A stretch of 64,000 bases of DNA from Acidipila sp. (GTDB lineage: Bacteria > Acidobacteriota > Terriglobia > Acidiferrales > UBA7541), in NCBI GenBank assembly GCA_010365215.1, contig JAAFGT010000007.1, positions 43,647-107,646 of the forward strand, written 5' to 3'. Positions 28,205 through 36,668 of the stretch are shown here, one piece after another. The stretch's first letter is position 1. Each line of letters opens with the position of its first letter. The translations under genes and the position numbers were made by a program. The notes beneath the pieces are model-generated. The model saw nothing but the letters and a program-made list of their open reading frames with translations, was not told where the DNA came from and ran no database searches.

Positions 28205-28233
28205 TTGACTTATTTCAACCACCAACCTAGCAT
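28205..28233 (+). promoter_or_regulatory. candidate sigma-70 promoter of gapA operon
   Basis: TTGACT (28205-28210), 17-base spacer, TAGCAT (28228-28233), about 60 bases before the gapA start. A second AT-rich patch (TGTATATAG) follows. Quality is moderate. Confidence 0.4.
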
Positions 28234-28293
28234 TCCGAGGTTTCGCTTCACTGTATATAGCTTTGTAGCTACCCAGCAGTTTCCGGAGGATAA

Positions 28294-29298
28294 ATGGCCA
28301 TTAAGGTGGGAATAAACGGGTTCGGGCGCATCGGGCGCAACATTTTGCGCGCCGCGCTGGGCGATTCCGGCATCGAAATTGTCGCCGTGAATGACATCAC
28401 CGATGCCAAGACTCTGGCGCACTTGTTGAAATACGATTCCATTCTCGGCAACCTGACCCACCGCGTCACGCATACTGAAAATTCCATCGCCGTCGACGGA
28501 AAAAGTTTTCAGGTGTTCAAGGTAAAAGATCCCGCGGCCATCGACTGGTCCTCCCTGGGCGCCCAGGTTGTGGTCGAATCCACCGGCCTATTCACGACCG
28601 GTCCTGAAGCCGCCAAACATCTGCGCGGCACGGTGAAAAAGGTAATCATTTCCGCCCCCGCCACCGATCCGGATTTCACCGTAGTCATGGGCGTAAACCA
28701 CGAAGGTTATGACTCCGCGAAACACCACGTGGTTTCCAACGCTTCCTGTACCACCAACTGCCTGGCCCCCGTCGCCAAAGTGATTCACGATACTTTCGGC
28801 ATCGTGCACGGCACCATGACCACCATCCATTCCTACACGAACGACCAGAAGTTGCTCGACCTGCCGCACAAGGATCTGCGCAGAGCTCGCGCCGCGGCGA
28901 TCTCCATGATTCCGACTTCTACTGGCGCGGCCAAAGCGCTGCACCTGGTGGTGCCAGCGCTGAAGGGCAAGCTCGATGGCTACGCTATGCGCGTGCCCAC
29001 TCCCAACGTCAGCGTCGTGGATCTCACCGTCACCACCGAGAAGTCCGCGACGGTCGCCAGCGTCAACGCCGCTCTCCGCGCCGCCGCCGAGGGTCCCATG
29101 AAAGGCTATTTGGCCTACACCGAAGAGGAGCTGGTCTCCGCGGATTTCAAAGGCAATCCAAACTCCTCCATCGTCGATGCCGGATTCACCAAAGTAGTCG
29201 CGGATCGCTGCGTGAAAGTGCTGGCCTGGTATGACAACGAGTGGGGCTATTCCAGCCGCTGCGTCGACCTGATCCGCCTTATGGGCGCCAAGCTGTAA
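28294..29298 (+). CDS. gapA: glyceraldehyde-3-phosphate dehydrogenase
   Basis: 334 residues, full length for the family. The NAD-binding loop GINGFGRIGRN opens the protein and Asp34 in AVNDITD marks NAD over NADP preference. Cys152 (SNASCTTNCLAP) is the nucleophile, with His nearby in the TTIHSYT segment. It converts glyceraldehyde 3-phosphate to 1,3-bisphosphoglycerate in glycolysis. CCGGAGGA precedes the ATG. It heads the operon gapA-pgk-tpiA-secG, with 41 bases to pgk. Confidence 0.97.
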   Translation: MAIKVGINGFGRIGRNILRAALGDSGIEIVAVNDITDAKTLAHLLKYDSILGNLTHRVTHTENSIAVDGKSFQVFKVKDPAAIDWSSLGAQVVVESTGLFTTGPEAAKHLRGTVKKVIISAPATDPDFTVVMGVNHEGYDSAKHHVVSNASCTTNCLAPVAKVIHDTFGIVHGTMTTIHSYTNDQKLLDLPHKDLRRARAAAISMIPTSTGAAKALHLVVPALKGKLDGYAMRVPTPNVSVVDLTVTTEKSATVASVNAALRAAAEGPMKGYLAYTEEELVSADFKGNPNSSIVDAGFTKVVADRCVKVLAWYDNEWGYSSRCVDLIRLMGAKL

Positions 29299-29339
29299 GC
29301 CCGAGCGGAATCGCTAGACGAAAGGATGCACCGCTTCCG

Positions 29340-30548
29340 ATGCAGGCCAATCTCAAAAAGCTCTCTATCAACGACATGACCATTCGCGGCCGCCGCGTAT
29401 TCATGCGCGTGGATTTTAATGTCCCCATCGATGGCAGTCGCATCACCGACGACACTCGAATCCGCGAAACTCTTCCCACCGTGCGCCTGGCGGTGGCAAA
29501 GGGAGCGCGAGTTGTTCTAGCCTCGCATCTCGGCCGCCCGAAAGGCCAGCCGGATCCAACATTTTCAATGCGTCCGGTGGCCAAGAAGCTCCAGGAGCTG
29601 ATAAACCGCCCCGTCGAATTTGCACTCGATTGCATCGGACCTGATGCCGAAGCTAAAAGCAAAGCTCTCCCCGAAGGCGGCGTGCTGCTGCTCCAGAATC
29701 TGCGGTTCCACAAAGAAGAGGAAGCCAACGACGAGAACTTTTCGCGCAGCCTGGCCGCCTCGTGCGACGGCCTGTATGTTTGCGACGCCTTTGGGTCTGC
29801 TCATCGCGCGCACGCTTCCGTAGTGGGAATCACAAAATTTGTACAGCAGGCGGGCGCCGGCTTGCTGATGGAAAAGGAGCTGCGCTACCTGGGCATGGCG
29901 CTGGAAGAGCCCCCCCGGCCTTTCATCGCGGTGCTCGGCGGCGCAAAAGTTTCCGATAAAATTGAAGTGATTCAAAACCTCATGAAAATTTCCGACGGCA
30001 TGCTCATCGGCGGCGCCATGGCTTATACCTTTCTAAAAGCGCAGGGGCTGCCGGTGGGTTCATCACTAGTGGAAGAGGAGAAGCTCGACCTGGCCCGACA
30101 AATCCTCGCCGACGCCAAGGCTAAAAATTTCAGGTTCATCCTTCCGCTCGATCATGTGCTGGGCAAGAATCTCAAGGATTCTGCCCCCATCGAAACCTGC
30201 GAAATTTCTGCCACTCCTCCCGGATGGATGGGCCTCGACATCGGTCCCCAGAGCATCGTCGTATTTTCAGCGGAGTTGGCTCGCGCCCGCACCATCGTCT
30301 GGAATGGCCCCATGGGAGTATTCGAGAATCCGGCATTCGCCCGCGGCACCCTGGCCATCGCTCAGGCCACTGCGGATGCCACCGACAAGGGCGCCATCTC
30401 CATCATCGGCGGCGGCGATTCCGTTGCCGCCGTGCACCAGAGCGGCCTGGCCGACCGCATCACGCACATCTCCACCGGCGGCGGCGCCTCGCTCGAATTC
30501 CTGGCCGGACGCAAGCTACCCGGCGTTGAAGCTCTCACCGATGCTTAA
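29340..30548 (+). CDS. pgk: phosphoglycerate kinase
   Basis: 402 residues. Substrate-binding GRRVFMRVDFNVPI at the start, ASHLGRPKG (hinge), LENLRFH-like LLQNLRFHKEEE, and the nucleotide-binding GGGDSVAAV near the C-terminus are clear. It transfers phosphate from 1,3-bisphosphoglycerate to ADP. ATG at 29340 opens MQANLKKLSINDM; a longer frame from 29241 overlaps the gapA end and is less likely. Cotranscribed with gapA. Confidence 0.96.
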   Translation: MQANLKKLSINDMTIRGRRVFMRVDFNVPIDGSRITDDTRIRETLPTVRLAVAKGARVVLASHLGRPKGQPDPTFSMRPVAKKLQELINRPVEFALDCIGPDAEAKSKALPEGGVLLLQNLRFHKEEEANDENFSRSLAASCDGLYVCDAFGSAHRAHASVVGITKFVQQAGAGLLMEKELRYLGMALEEPPRPFIAVLGGAKVSDKIEVIQNLMKISDGMLIGGAMAYTFLKAQGLPVGSSLVEEEKLDLARQILADAKAKNFRFILPLDHVLGKNLKDSAPIETCEISATPPGWMGLDIGPQSIVVFSAELARARTIVWNGPMGVFENPAFARGTLAIAQATADATDKGAISIIGGGDSVAAVHQSGLADRITHISTGGGASLEFLAGRKLPGVEALTDA

Positions 30549-30611
30549 ACAGCCGATGCCTGAACCACCGATGCCTAAACAACTTGAACCAGTCGTCCAC
30601 AGGCACGGCCT

Positions 30612-31388
30612 GTGACGCAGCCCGCATTCCGTCGCCCGGTCATGGCCGGCAATTGGAAGATGTATAAGACCGTGGCCGAGACACGTGATTTTTTTTCCGC
30701 GTTCCTTCCCATGGTCGCCGGCACGCAGGATCGCGACATCATCATCGCCACGCCCTTTACAGCCCTCGCCACCGCGGTCGATGCTACGCACGAATCCTCC
30801 GTCAGCATCGCCGGCCAGAACCTGCACTGGGAAAACGAAGGCGCCTTCACCGGCGAAGTCTCCGGCGCCATGCTTCGCGAAGTCGGCTGCCGATGCGTCT
30901 TGATCGGCCATTCCGAACGGCGCCAGTTCTTTGGGGACACCGACGAAACCGTTCGCAAGAAAATTCGCGCCGCGCTTGCCGCGGGCCTTATACCCGTCGT
31001 GTGCTTCGGGGAATTGCTCGGGGAGCGCGACTCCGGCCACACCGAAGCCGTACTCGCCCGGCAGTTTGCCGGCGCTTTCACCGGCATGCCCGGCCAATTG
31101 ACCCCTGCCGAGTTCTCTCGTATCATCATTGCTTACGAACCGGTATGGGCCATCGGCACGGGGCGCACGGCCACGCCGGAAATTGCCGCCGCAGCACACC
31201 GTTTTCTTCGTAAGCTGAGCGGGGATTCTTTCACTCCCGAACTTGCCGTCCGTTTGCGCATTCTATACGGCGGTAGTGTGAAGCCCGACAACTGTGCCGG
31301 CCTTATGGCTCAGGATGAGATTGACGGGGCGTTGGTCGGCGGCGCAAGTTTGGATCCCAAGTCATTCTCAGCGATTGCGCATTCGTAG
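30612..31388 (+). CDS. tpiA: triosephosphate isomerase
   Basis: 258 residues of a TIM barrel. Lys16 in AGNWKMYK, His in LIGHSERR and Glu in AYEPVWAIGTG are the catalytic residues, followed by the phosphate loop ILYGGSVKPDN. It interconverts dihydroxyacetone phosphate and glyceraldehyde 3-phosphate. GTG at 30612 is the start used; an ATG ten codons later (VMAGNWKM) is too close to the active-site Lys to be likely. It lies 63 bases after pgk. Confidence 0.97.
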   Translation: MTQPAFRRPVMAGNWKMYKTVAETRDFFSAFLPMVAGTQDRDIIIATPFTALATAVDATHESSVSIAGQNLHWENEGAFTGEVSGAMLREVGCRCVLIGHSERRQFFGDTDETVRKKIRAALAAGLIPVVCFGELLGERDSGHTEAVLARQFAGAFTGMPGQLTPAEFSRIIIAYEPVWAIGTGRTATPEIAAAAHRFLRKLSGDSFTPELAVRLRILYGGSVKPDNCAGLMAQDEIDGALVGGASLDPKSFSAIAHS

Positions 31389-31545
31389 TGATCGCGTCGG
31401 CGCCGATGCATTTCTAGGGGGACGGCATGCCCTACCCGCGCCCGGGCGGATAATGAGCGAGCCCTCTATCGCTCCGTGCAGGCGTGATTGTATTGTTTGC
31501 ATTCAATTTTTCCGGGCTGCGTCCCAGCCCTAATCGGAGCAAAGC

Positions 31546-32043
31546 ATGATATCGGAAGTAAGATGGGCTATTTCGGCGGCGGTGGGAATCGCTCTGATTC
31601 TCATTGGCTGGAGATTTTATCCGCTGCTGGTTACCACTCATGTCTTGATTTGCTTCCTGCTCATCATTGTCGTTCTACTGCAGAGTGGCAAGGCGGCGGA
31701 TCTCGCCGGCGCTTTTGGCGGCGCAGGCAGTCAGACGGCGTTTGGCCCGCGCGGCGCAGCTACGTTTCTTTCCAAGGCCACCACGTGGTGCGCCATCATG
31801 TTCATGATCACTTCCATGACCATGGTGCTGCGCCAGTCGCGCCAGCAGGGCAATCTGGGCTCCGTTTTTGAACGCACCGGCGCGCGCCCCACGACCCCAG
31901 CGCAGAAGCCGCTCGTTCCGGGCACCACCCCGGTCCCGCTGACCGCCACGCCGGGCCAGGCAGCCCCGGCGCAACAAGCGCCAGCTCAGCAGCAGCCACT
32001 GCCGCCGCAACAGAAACCGCCGTCACGGCCGCCCAAGCCGTAA
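31546..32043 (+). CDS. secG: protein translocase subunit SecG
   Basis: 165 residues. Two membrane helices (LVTTHVLICFLLIIVVLLQ and TWCAIMFMITSMTMVL) flank the conserved GKAADLAGAFGGAGSQTAFGP segment in pieces, the SecG signature. The C-terminal tail is Pro- and Gln-rich. It is the small accessory subunit of SecYEG in the inner membrane. The tpiA-secG order is common across bacteria. CGGAGC precedes the ATG. Confidence 0.95.
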   Translation: MISEVRWAISAAVGIALILIGWRFYPLLVTTHVLICFLLIIVVLLQSGKAADLAGAFGGAGSQTAFGPRGAATFLSKATTWCAIMFMITSMTMVLRQSRQQGNLGSVFERTGARPTTPAQKPLVPGTTPVPLTATPGQAAPAQQAPAQQQPLPPQQKPPSRPPKP

Positions 32044-32130
32044 CGCAACATTTCTTGGACTCGGGGAATTTCTTCAACGGCCGAAATCTCGGTTCCATTT
32101 ATTCGACGTGATGCGCACTCTGATTGTAGG

Positions 32131-32148
32131 GGCGGCGCTTGGGCCGCC
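32131..32148 (+). repeat. GC-rich hairpin before tRNA-Leu
   Basis: GGCGGC (32131-32136) and GCCGCC (32143-32148) with a 6-base loop, about 90 bases after the secG stop. No T-run follows; could be a REP-like or terminator element. Confidence 0.3.
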
Positions 32149-32274
32149 GCCTTGCCCGCCGTGGCGCCGTCCTCTCGGTGGGTCGTCGTAATCCATCCCG
32201 CCATTCCACACCTTGTCGAACCGCCCCGGGCAGGCTAGAATCGTTTCGACGCTGTAGATTTCTTCATCCCCCAT

Positions 32275-32359
32275 GCGGAAGTGGCGGAACTGGCAGACGC
32301 ACCATCTTGAGGGGGTGGCGCCGTAAGGCGTGAGGGTTCGAATCCCTCCTTCCGCACCA
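32275..32359 (+). tRNA. tRNA-Leu(GAG)
   Basis: 85-base class II tRNA. Acceptor GCGGAAG/CTTCCGC, anticodon stem CCATC/GGTGG with loop TTGAGGG (anticodon GAG, reads CTC), a variable arm and an encoded CCA. Acceptor and D-arm sequences match the tRNA-Leu(TAG) at 22442. Confidence 0.96.
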
Positions 32360-32439
32360 TTTCCATTCTTCTTCATTTTCTCGAGGCAGGCTTCTCGCCG
32401 GTTTGAACTTAAATCCCTTGTGCTAGAGTATTCGCCAAC

Positions 32440-34503
32440 ATGAGAAAACTTTACCCGTTGTTGCTCGTCGCGAGCTCCCTCTTGTTCGCTATTCCAGCAT
32501 CAAAGCCCGCGCTTGCGCAGACCAGGCGCGGCGTCTTGCCGGAAGATTACTTCCTCTTTGAAACCATCTCCGACCCGCATCTCTCACCCGACGGTAAAGC
32601 GGCCGCTTATGTTGTGACCACCGTTGACCAGAAAAAGAATCGCCGGGAATCCTCGATCTGGCTCCTGCCTGTCGATCGCGCCGCGGCGCCGCGCCGATTG
32701 AGTGCGGAGGGATTCAGCTCCAGCTCTCCGCGGTGGAGCCCGGACGGAACCACGCTGGCGATCCTCTCCGCGCGCAATTCCGATTCGTCAGCCGCCGAAA
32801 AACCAAAGACGCAGATTTATCTATTGTCCATTGCCAGCGGCGGTGCAGGGACTTTGCTGACGAAATTGAAGAACGGAGTAGAGGGTTATCAATGGTCGCC
32901 CGACGGAACGCGAATCGCAATTGTCAGCGCTTCCGGCCCGGCGGATGGCATTGCCGTGCAGGATCGCAAGAGCGATGTGCGCCACTACGCGCATATCATT
33001 TATAAATTCAATGACACGGGATGGGATGACGGCAGACGTAAGCACTTGTGGGTGGCGAATGTGGCAGGCGGAGAAATCAGGCAGATCACGGACGGCCAGG
33101 ATTGGAACGATACCGATCCGCAGTGGTCGCCCAACGGCACGCGTATCGCCTTTGTTTCCGACCGCACCGGAAAATCCTACGACGGTAGCCGCAACACCGA
33201 CGTCTGGGTGATCCCCGCAACCGGCGGGCAGCTGGTGAAGATCTCCGACCACGCTTTCGAAGATGAAAGTCCCCGCTGGTCGCCGGACGGCAAGCAGATT
33301 CTGTTTTCCGGCAAGACCGCGCTTCATCAGTTCTTCAAGCTTTATGTAGCCGATTCTTCCGGCGGCGCCGCCTCCGAGCTCGCCGTGCAGGAGTTGGATC
33401 TGATTCCCACCGAGCTGCACTGGCCCGCACCCGGCGCGGTGATGTTTCAAGCGAGCGTGAAAGGCGAAGCGCAGATCTTTCGAGCCGATCCCGCAGCGCA
33501 CACCTTTGCCGCGGTGACTTCCGGTCCGCGCCATGTGCACTCGTTGGACGTCAACAATATCGCCGGGAAAATGATTTACCTCGCCAGCGATTTCCAGCAT
33601 CTCGATGATCTTTACGTCGCCAGCCCGGATGGCGCCGGCGAGCGGCAGCTCACTCATCTGAATAGCGCCTTGTGGATGCAGGTCGACGTTTCGCCAGTCG
33701 AGCGCTTTCAGTACAAGAGCACGGATGGCTGGCCGGTGGAAGGTTTCTTCGTCAAGCCCGTTGGCTGGCGGGCTGGCGCGAAATATCCCATGGTGCTGGT
33801 GATTCATGGCGGGCCCCGGGACATGTTCAGCGTGGGCTGGAATCAGGAACTGCAGATCTATGCGGCAAGGGGCTGGGCTGTTTTCTTTTGCAATCCCCGC
33901 GGCTCCACAGGCTACGGAGAAAAATTCGAACATGGCGAAATCAACAATTGGGGCGTCATGGATTATGAGGACGTGATGGCCGGAGTCGATGCCGCGCTGA
34001 AGAAATATCCCTGGGTCGACGCGAATAATATGGGCGTGACCGGCGGAAGTTACGGCGGCTACATGACCAACTGGATCATTTCGCACAACAACCGTTTCAA
34101 GGCCGCGGTAACGCTCCGCTCGCTGTCCAATTTCATCAGCGACGAGGGTACGCGCTGGAGTCCGTATGGACACGAGGAATATTTCCGGGGCATTCTCTTC
34201 GACGATTTCGACCAGTATTGGGAAGCATCCCCGTTGAAATATGCGCGTAACGTCCACACGCCCACCCTCATTCTGCATTCCGACATGGATTTTCAGCTTC
34301 CCCTCGAGCAGGGCGAGCAATGGTTCCGGGCGCTGCAGCACTACGGAGTTCCCTCGGAGTTGGTGCTCTTCCCCCGGGAAAATCACAACCTCACACGCAC
34401 CGGAGAGCCGAAACATCTGGTGGAGAGCTTGAACTGGCAGGTCTACTGGTTCGATCGCTATTTGAATGGCCACGCCAGCGCGAAACCACCCGACGCGCCA
34501 TGA
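32440..34503 (+). CDS. S9-family prolyl oligopeptidase-like peptidase
   Basis: 687 residues. A signal peptide (KLYPLLLVASSLLFAI..) leads into a TolB/WD40-like beta-propeller (about residues 45-410, with RWSPDG-type repeats) and a C-terminal alpha/beta hydrolase. The nucleophile Ser sits in GGSYGGYMTN; Asp and His follow in HSDMDFQ and ENHNLT, and the oxyanion region HGGPRDMF is visible. DPP-IV/acylaminoacyl peptidase-like enzymes of this type cleave short peptides in the periplasm. No ribosome site precedes the ATG. It is followed by a LysR gene 97 bases on. Confidence 0.93.
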   Translation: MRKLYPLLLVASSLLFAIPASKPALAQTRRGVLPEDYFLFETISDPHLSPDGKAAAYVVTTVDQKKNRRESSIWLLPVDRAAAPRRLSAEGFSSSSPRWSPDGTTLAILSARNSDSSAAEKPKTQIYLLSIASGGAGTLLTKLKNGVEGYQWSPDGTRIAIVSASGPADGIAVQDRKSDVRHYAHIIYKFNDTGWDDGRRKHLWVANVAGGEIRQITDGQDWNDTDPQWSPNGTRIAFVSDRTGKSYDGSRNTDVWVIPATGGQLVKISDHAFEDESPRWSPDGKQILFSGKTALHQFFKLYVADSSGGAASELAVQELDLIPTELHWPAPGAVMFQASVKGEAQIFRADPAAHTFAAVTSGPRHVHSLDVNNIAGKMIYLASDFQHLDDLYVASPDGAGERQLTHLNSALWMQVDVSPVERFQYKSTDGWPVEGFFVKPVGWRAGAKYPMVLVIHGGPRDMFSVGWNQELQIYAARGWAVFFCNPRGSTGYGEKFEHGEINNWGVMDYEDVMAGVDAALKKYPWVDANNMGVTGGSYGGYMTNWIISHNNRFKAAVTLRSLSNFISDEGTRWSPYGHEEYFRGILFDDFDQYWEASPLKYARNVHTPTLILHSDMDFQLPLEQGEQWFRALQHYGVPSELVLFPRENHNLTRTGEPKHLVESLNWQVYWFDRYLNGHASAKPPDAP

Positions 34504-34600
34504 CCGATGCGCAGTGAACGTTTGCTAAACAGGGGCATTTCAACCGTTCGTGTGGTGTAAACTCCTCGCGTTCGTCGCTTGAATCACGGTCCGGTCGCCC

Positions 34601-35545
34601 ATGGTTGAAAAGGAACGCCCTCGCAGCCCTTACCTGCCCGCTTCCCTGACATTAGCGGGTCTCCGGATATTTGAATCCGTAGCTCGCAACTCCAGCTTCT
34701 CACGGGCTGCGGAAGAGCTCGCCGTCAGCCAGCCTTATGTTTCGACGCAAATCCAGGAGTTGGAAAGCAAGCTCAGGATCACACTTTTTCGTCGCGTGGG
34801 CAGGCGCGTGTACCTCACCGAACAAGGTGTTCTTCTCAACCGTCACGCCAACGAGCTGCTGCAACAAGTCGCTGCAACGGAACGCGAGATAGCCGAGCTG
34901 AGAAAAGTAATTGTCGGGCGCCTCGATCTGGCCACTGTCGTGATTGCCGCCGAACACGTCCTTCCGCAAGTATTAGGAGAGTTCCGCGCGCAATATCCCG
35001 AGGTGACGCTCAATCTTCAGGTGCATAACTCAAAAGAGGTCGAAGAGGCGGTGGCCGATGGCCGCTACGAGCTTGGCATCAGCCTATCGCACAGTTTCCC
35101 GGATAACCTGAAGGTAGAGAAATTCGGCCTTGATGAGCTGGTGGTGGTGGTCAGTAAGCATCACCGGCTTGCTGGTGAGGCGGCCGTCAAGCCGGAAGCG
35201 CTCTCCCACGAAGCATTTCTCGTGCGCGAGCCTACTTCGGGCACACGATTATTTGTGGAAAGCAAATTTTCTGAAATAGGTGTTCCGCTCTCTTATAATT
35301 TGGAGTTGAACAACAATCAGGTGATCAAAACTTTGGTCGAGGCCAATCTCGGCATCGCCATTCTTTCCTGGCGAACTGTAAAAGCCGAAGTCCAATCGCA
35401 GCGATTGAGTTCACTGAAGGTGAGCGGCCTCCCGCTGGAGCGCCCGCTCGCATTGGTGTCGCGAAAAAAGCAGACTCTCAGTCCGCCGGCCCGCGCCTTT
35501 CGGTCGATTCTCCTGGCTTCCGCCTTAACGCGGGATCAGGAGTAG
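34601..35545 (+). CDS. LysR-family transcriptional regulator
   Basis: 314 residues. Winged HTH near residues 22-75 (SFSRAAEELAVSQPYVSTQIQELE in pieces) and a substrate-binding domain to the end. The EPTSGTR motif around the ligand site (residues about 205-211) is that of CysB/CbbR-type regulators. No divergent partner is present: the peptidase gene upstream points the same way. The gene ends convergently with the HAD hydrolase and overlaps its end by ten bases. Confidence 0.92.
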   Translation: MVEKERPRSPYLPASLTLAGLRIFESVARNSSFSRAAEELAVSQPYVSTQIQELESKLRITLFRRVGRRVYLTEQGVLLNRHANELLQQVAATEREIAELRKVIVGRLDLATVVIAAEHVLPQVLGEFRAQYPEVTLNLQVHNSKEVEEAVADGRYELGISLSHSFPDNLKVEKFGLDELVVVVSKHHRLAGEAAVKPEALSHEAFLVREPTSGTRLFVESKFSEIGVPLSYNLELNNNQVIKTLVEANLGIAILSWRTVKAEVQSQRLSSLKVSGLPLERPLALVSRKKQTLSPPARAFRSILLASALTRDQE

Positions 35546-36225
35546 TGCGCTTCAATAAGCGCCGGCAATTCCGCCACGCTGGGAATCAGGTAGGAAGGCG
35601 ATTCCGGCAGCAGGCGATCCTCTTTGTGAATCCCCGTAAGCACGCCGATGACCCCAAAAACCCCGGCGCGCTTTCCAGCCTGTAAATCCAGCTTGGTATC
35701 GCCCACGTTGAGAACTTCGCGCACATCGGCGCTTCCAGCCGCCTCCATGGCGCGAAAGATCATGTAGGGCGCGGGCCGGCCGTCTTTCACGTCATCGCTG
35801 CAGATATTGGCCGCGAAAGTGTTCTCCCAGCCGGCCGATCGCAGAATGTGGTCGGTGACCGATCTATAAAATCCAGTGGTGGTGGCACAGGCGATGTCGT
35901 GCGCTTTCAGCCAGGCAATGGTGGCGGCTGTCCCCGGGATCGGTTTGACGCCGCCATTCGAAAATTTGCTTTCCAGTTGTGCCTTAAAATCTCCGTAAAC
36001 CTTGGCAATCCGCGCCTCGTTGCCGGCGTCCTCTTTACCCCACTGGCGCTGCACGAACCGCGTGATCACGCTTCGTTTCGACGCGCCCTTGAACTCCGTC
36101 AGCTCCGCCCGCGTGGCATCCAGGCCATTCCTTTCCAGCGCAGCGTAGAACGCTTCGATGACTTCGCCGTTGTCCTCGATGATGGTTCCGCCGATATCGA
36201 AAATCACCAGCTTAATTTTCAACAT
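35536..36225 (-). CDS. phosphonatase-like HAD hydrolase
   Basis: 229 residues of HAD fold. Motif I reads LVIFDIGGT: the usual second Asp is replaced by Gly, as Ala replaces it in phosphonatases (PhnX) and the phosphonatase-like HAD group. Motif II is ATTTGFYRS, motif III the Lys/Arg in VKDGRPAPY and motif IV NVGDTKLDL. Phosphonatase-like HADs may cleave a C-P bond or phosphate esters; no other phosphonate gene is in view, so the substrate is open. It is divergent from the TonB receptor at 36669. Confidence 0.85.
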   Translation of the reverse strand: MLKIKLVIFDIGGTIIEDNGEVIEAFYAALERNGLDATRAELTEFKGASKRSVITRFVQRQWGKEDAGNEARIAKVYGDFKAQLESKFSNGGVKPIPGTAATIAWLKAHDIACATTTGFYRSVTDHILRSAGWENTFAANICSDDVKDGRPAPYMIFRAMEAAGSADVREVLNVGDTKLDLQAGKRAGVFGVIGVLTGIHKEDRLLPESPSYLIPSVAELPALIEAHYS

Positions 36226-36668
36226 AGTCTTTTCATGTTACGCCAGCAACGCTTTCACGATCCTTCATTTTTGTCGTCAATGCGAAGAAGGTCTGCTGCG
36301 CGGTTATCGGTAGTGCGTGTGTGGGGTTATAAGCGTGTTCTGGCTTATGACATGTATAACCACGAAGAAAAGAAAATGCGGGCGTTGCGCAGTTCGTGTG
36401 GCGATCTTAACGGCAATGTAACATTGTACGTCCATATTTCAGTTGCCGGCAGGCATGGTTTGCATGCAGACACAGTTCTCTCCGATTTCACGCGCTCAAA
36501 AGTGTCAGGGACGAATTCGCCGGAGTTCCGGGGCCAGCAGATTGTTAAGGCTCAAGTCGTTCGCCGAGATCTGCTGCCCTGAAAGATTTCGTGCAGCACT
36601 TTAGGGATGCGGAGTTTCCCAGGGAGAATCCTGAGGTTCGTGATCTCGTGAACCAGTTGGAGGAAAAC
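36226..36668. promoter_or_regulatory. 443-base divergent promoter region with dyad
   Basis: Lies between the HAD hydrolase and the TonB receptor genes. The only structured element I see is a nested dyad at 36325-36361: GGTTATA/TATAACC outside and ATAAGC/GCTTAT (36329-36334 and 36343-36348) inside, which could be an operator or hairpin. No gene or ORF there looks real. Confidence 0.4.
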
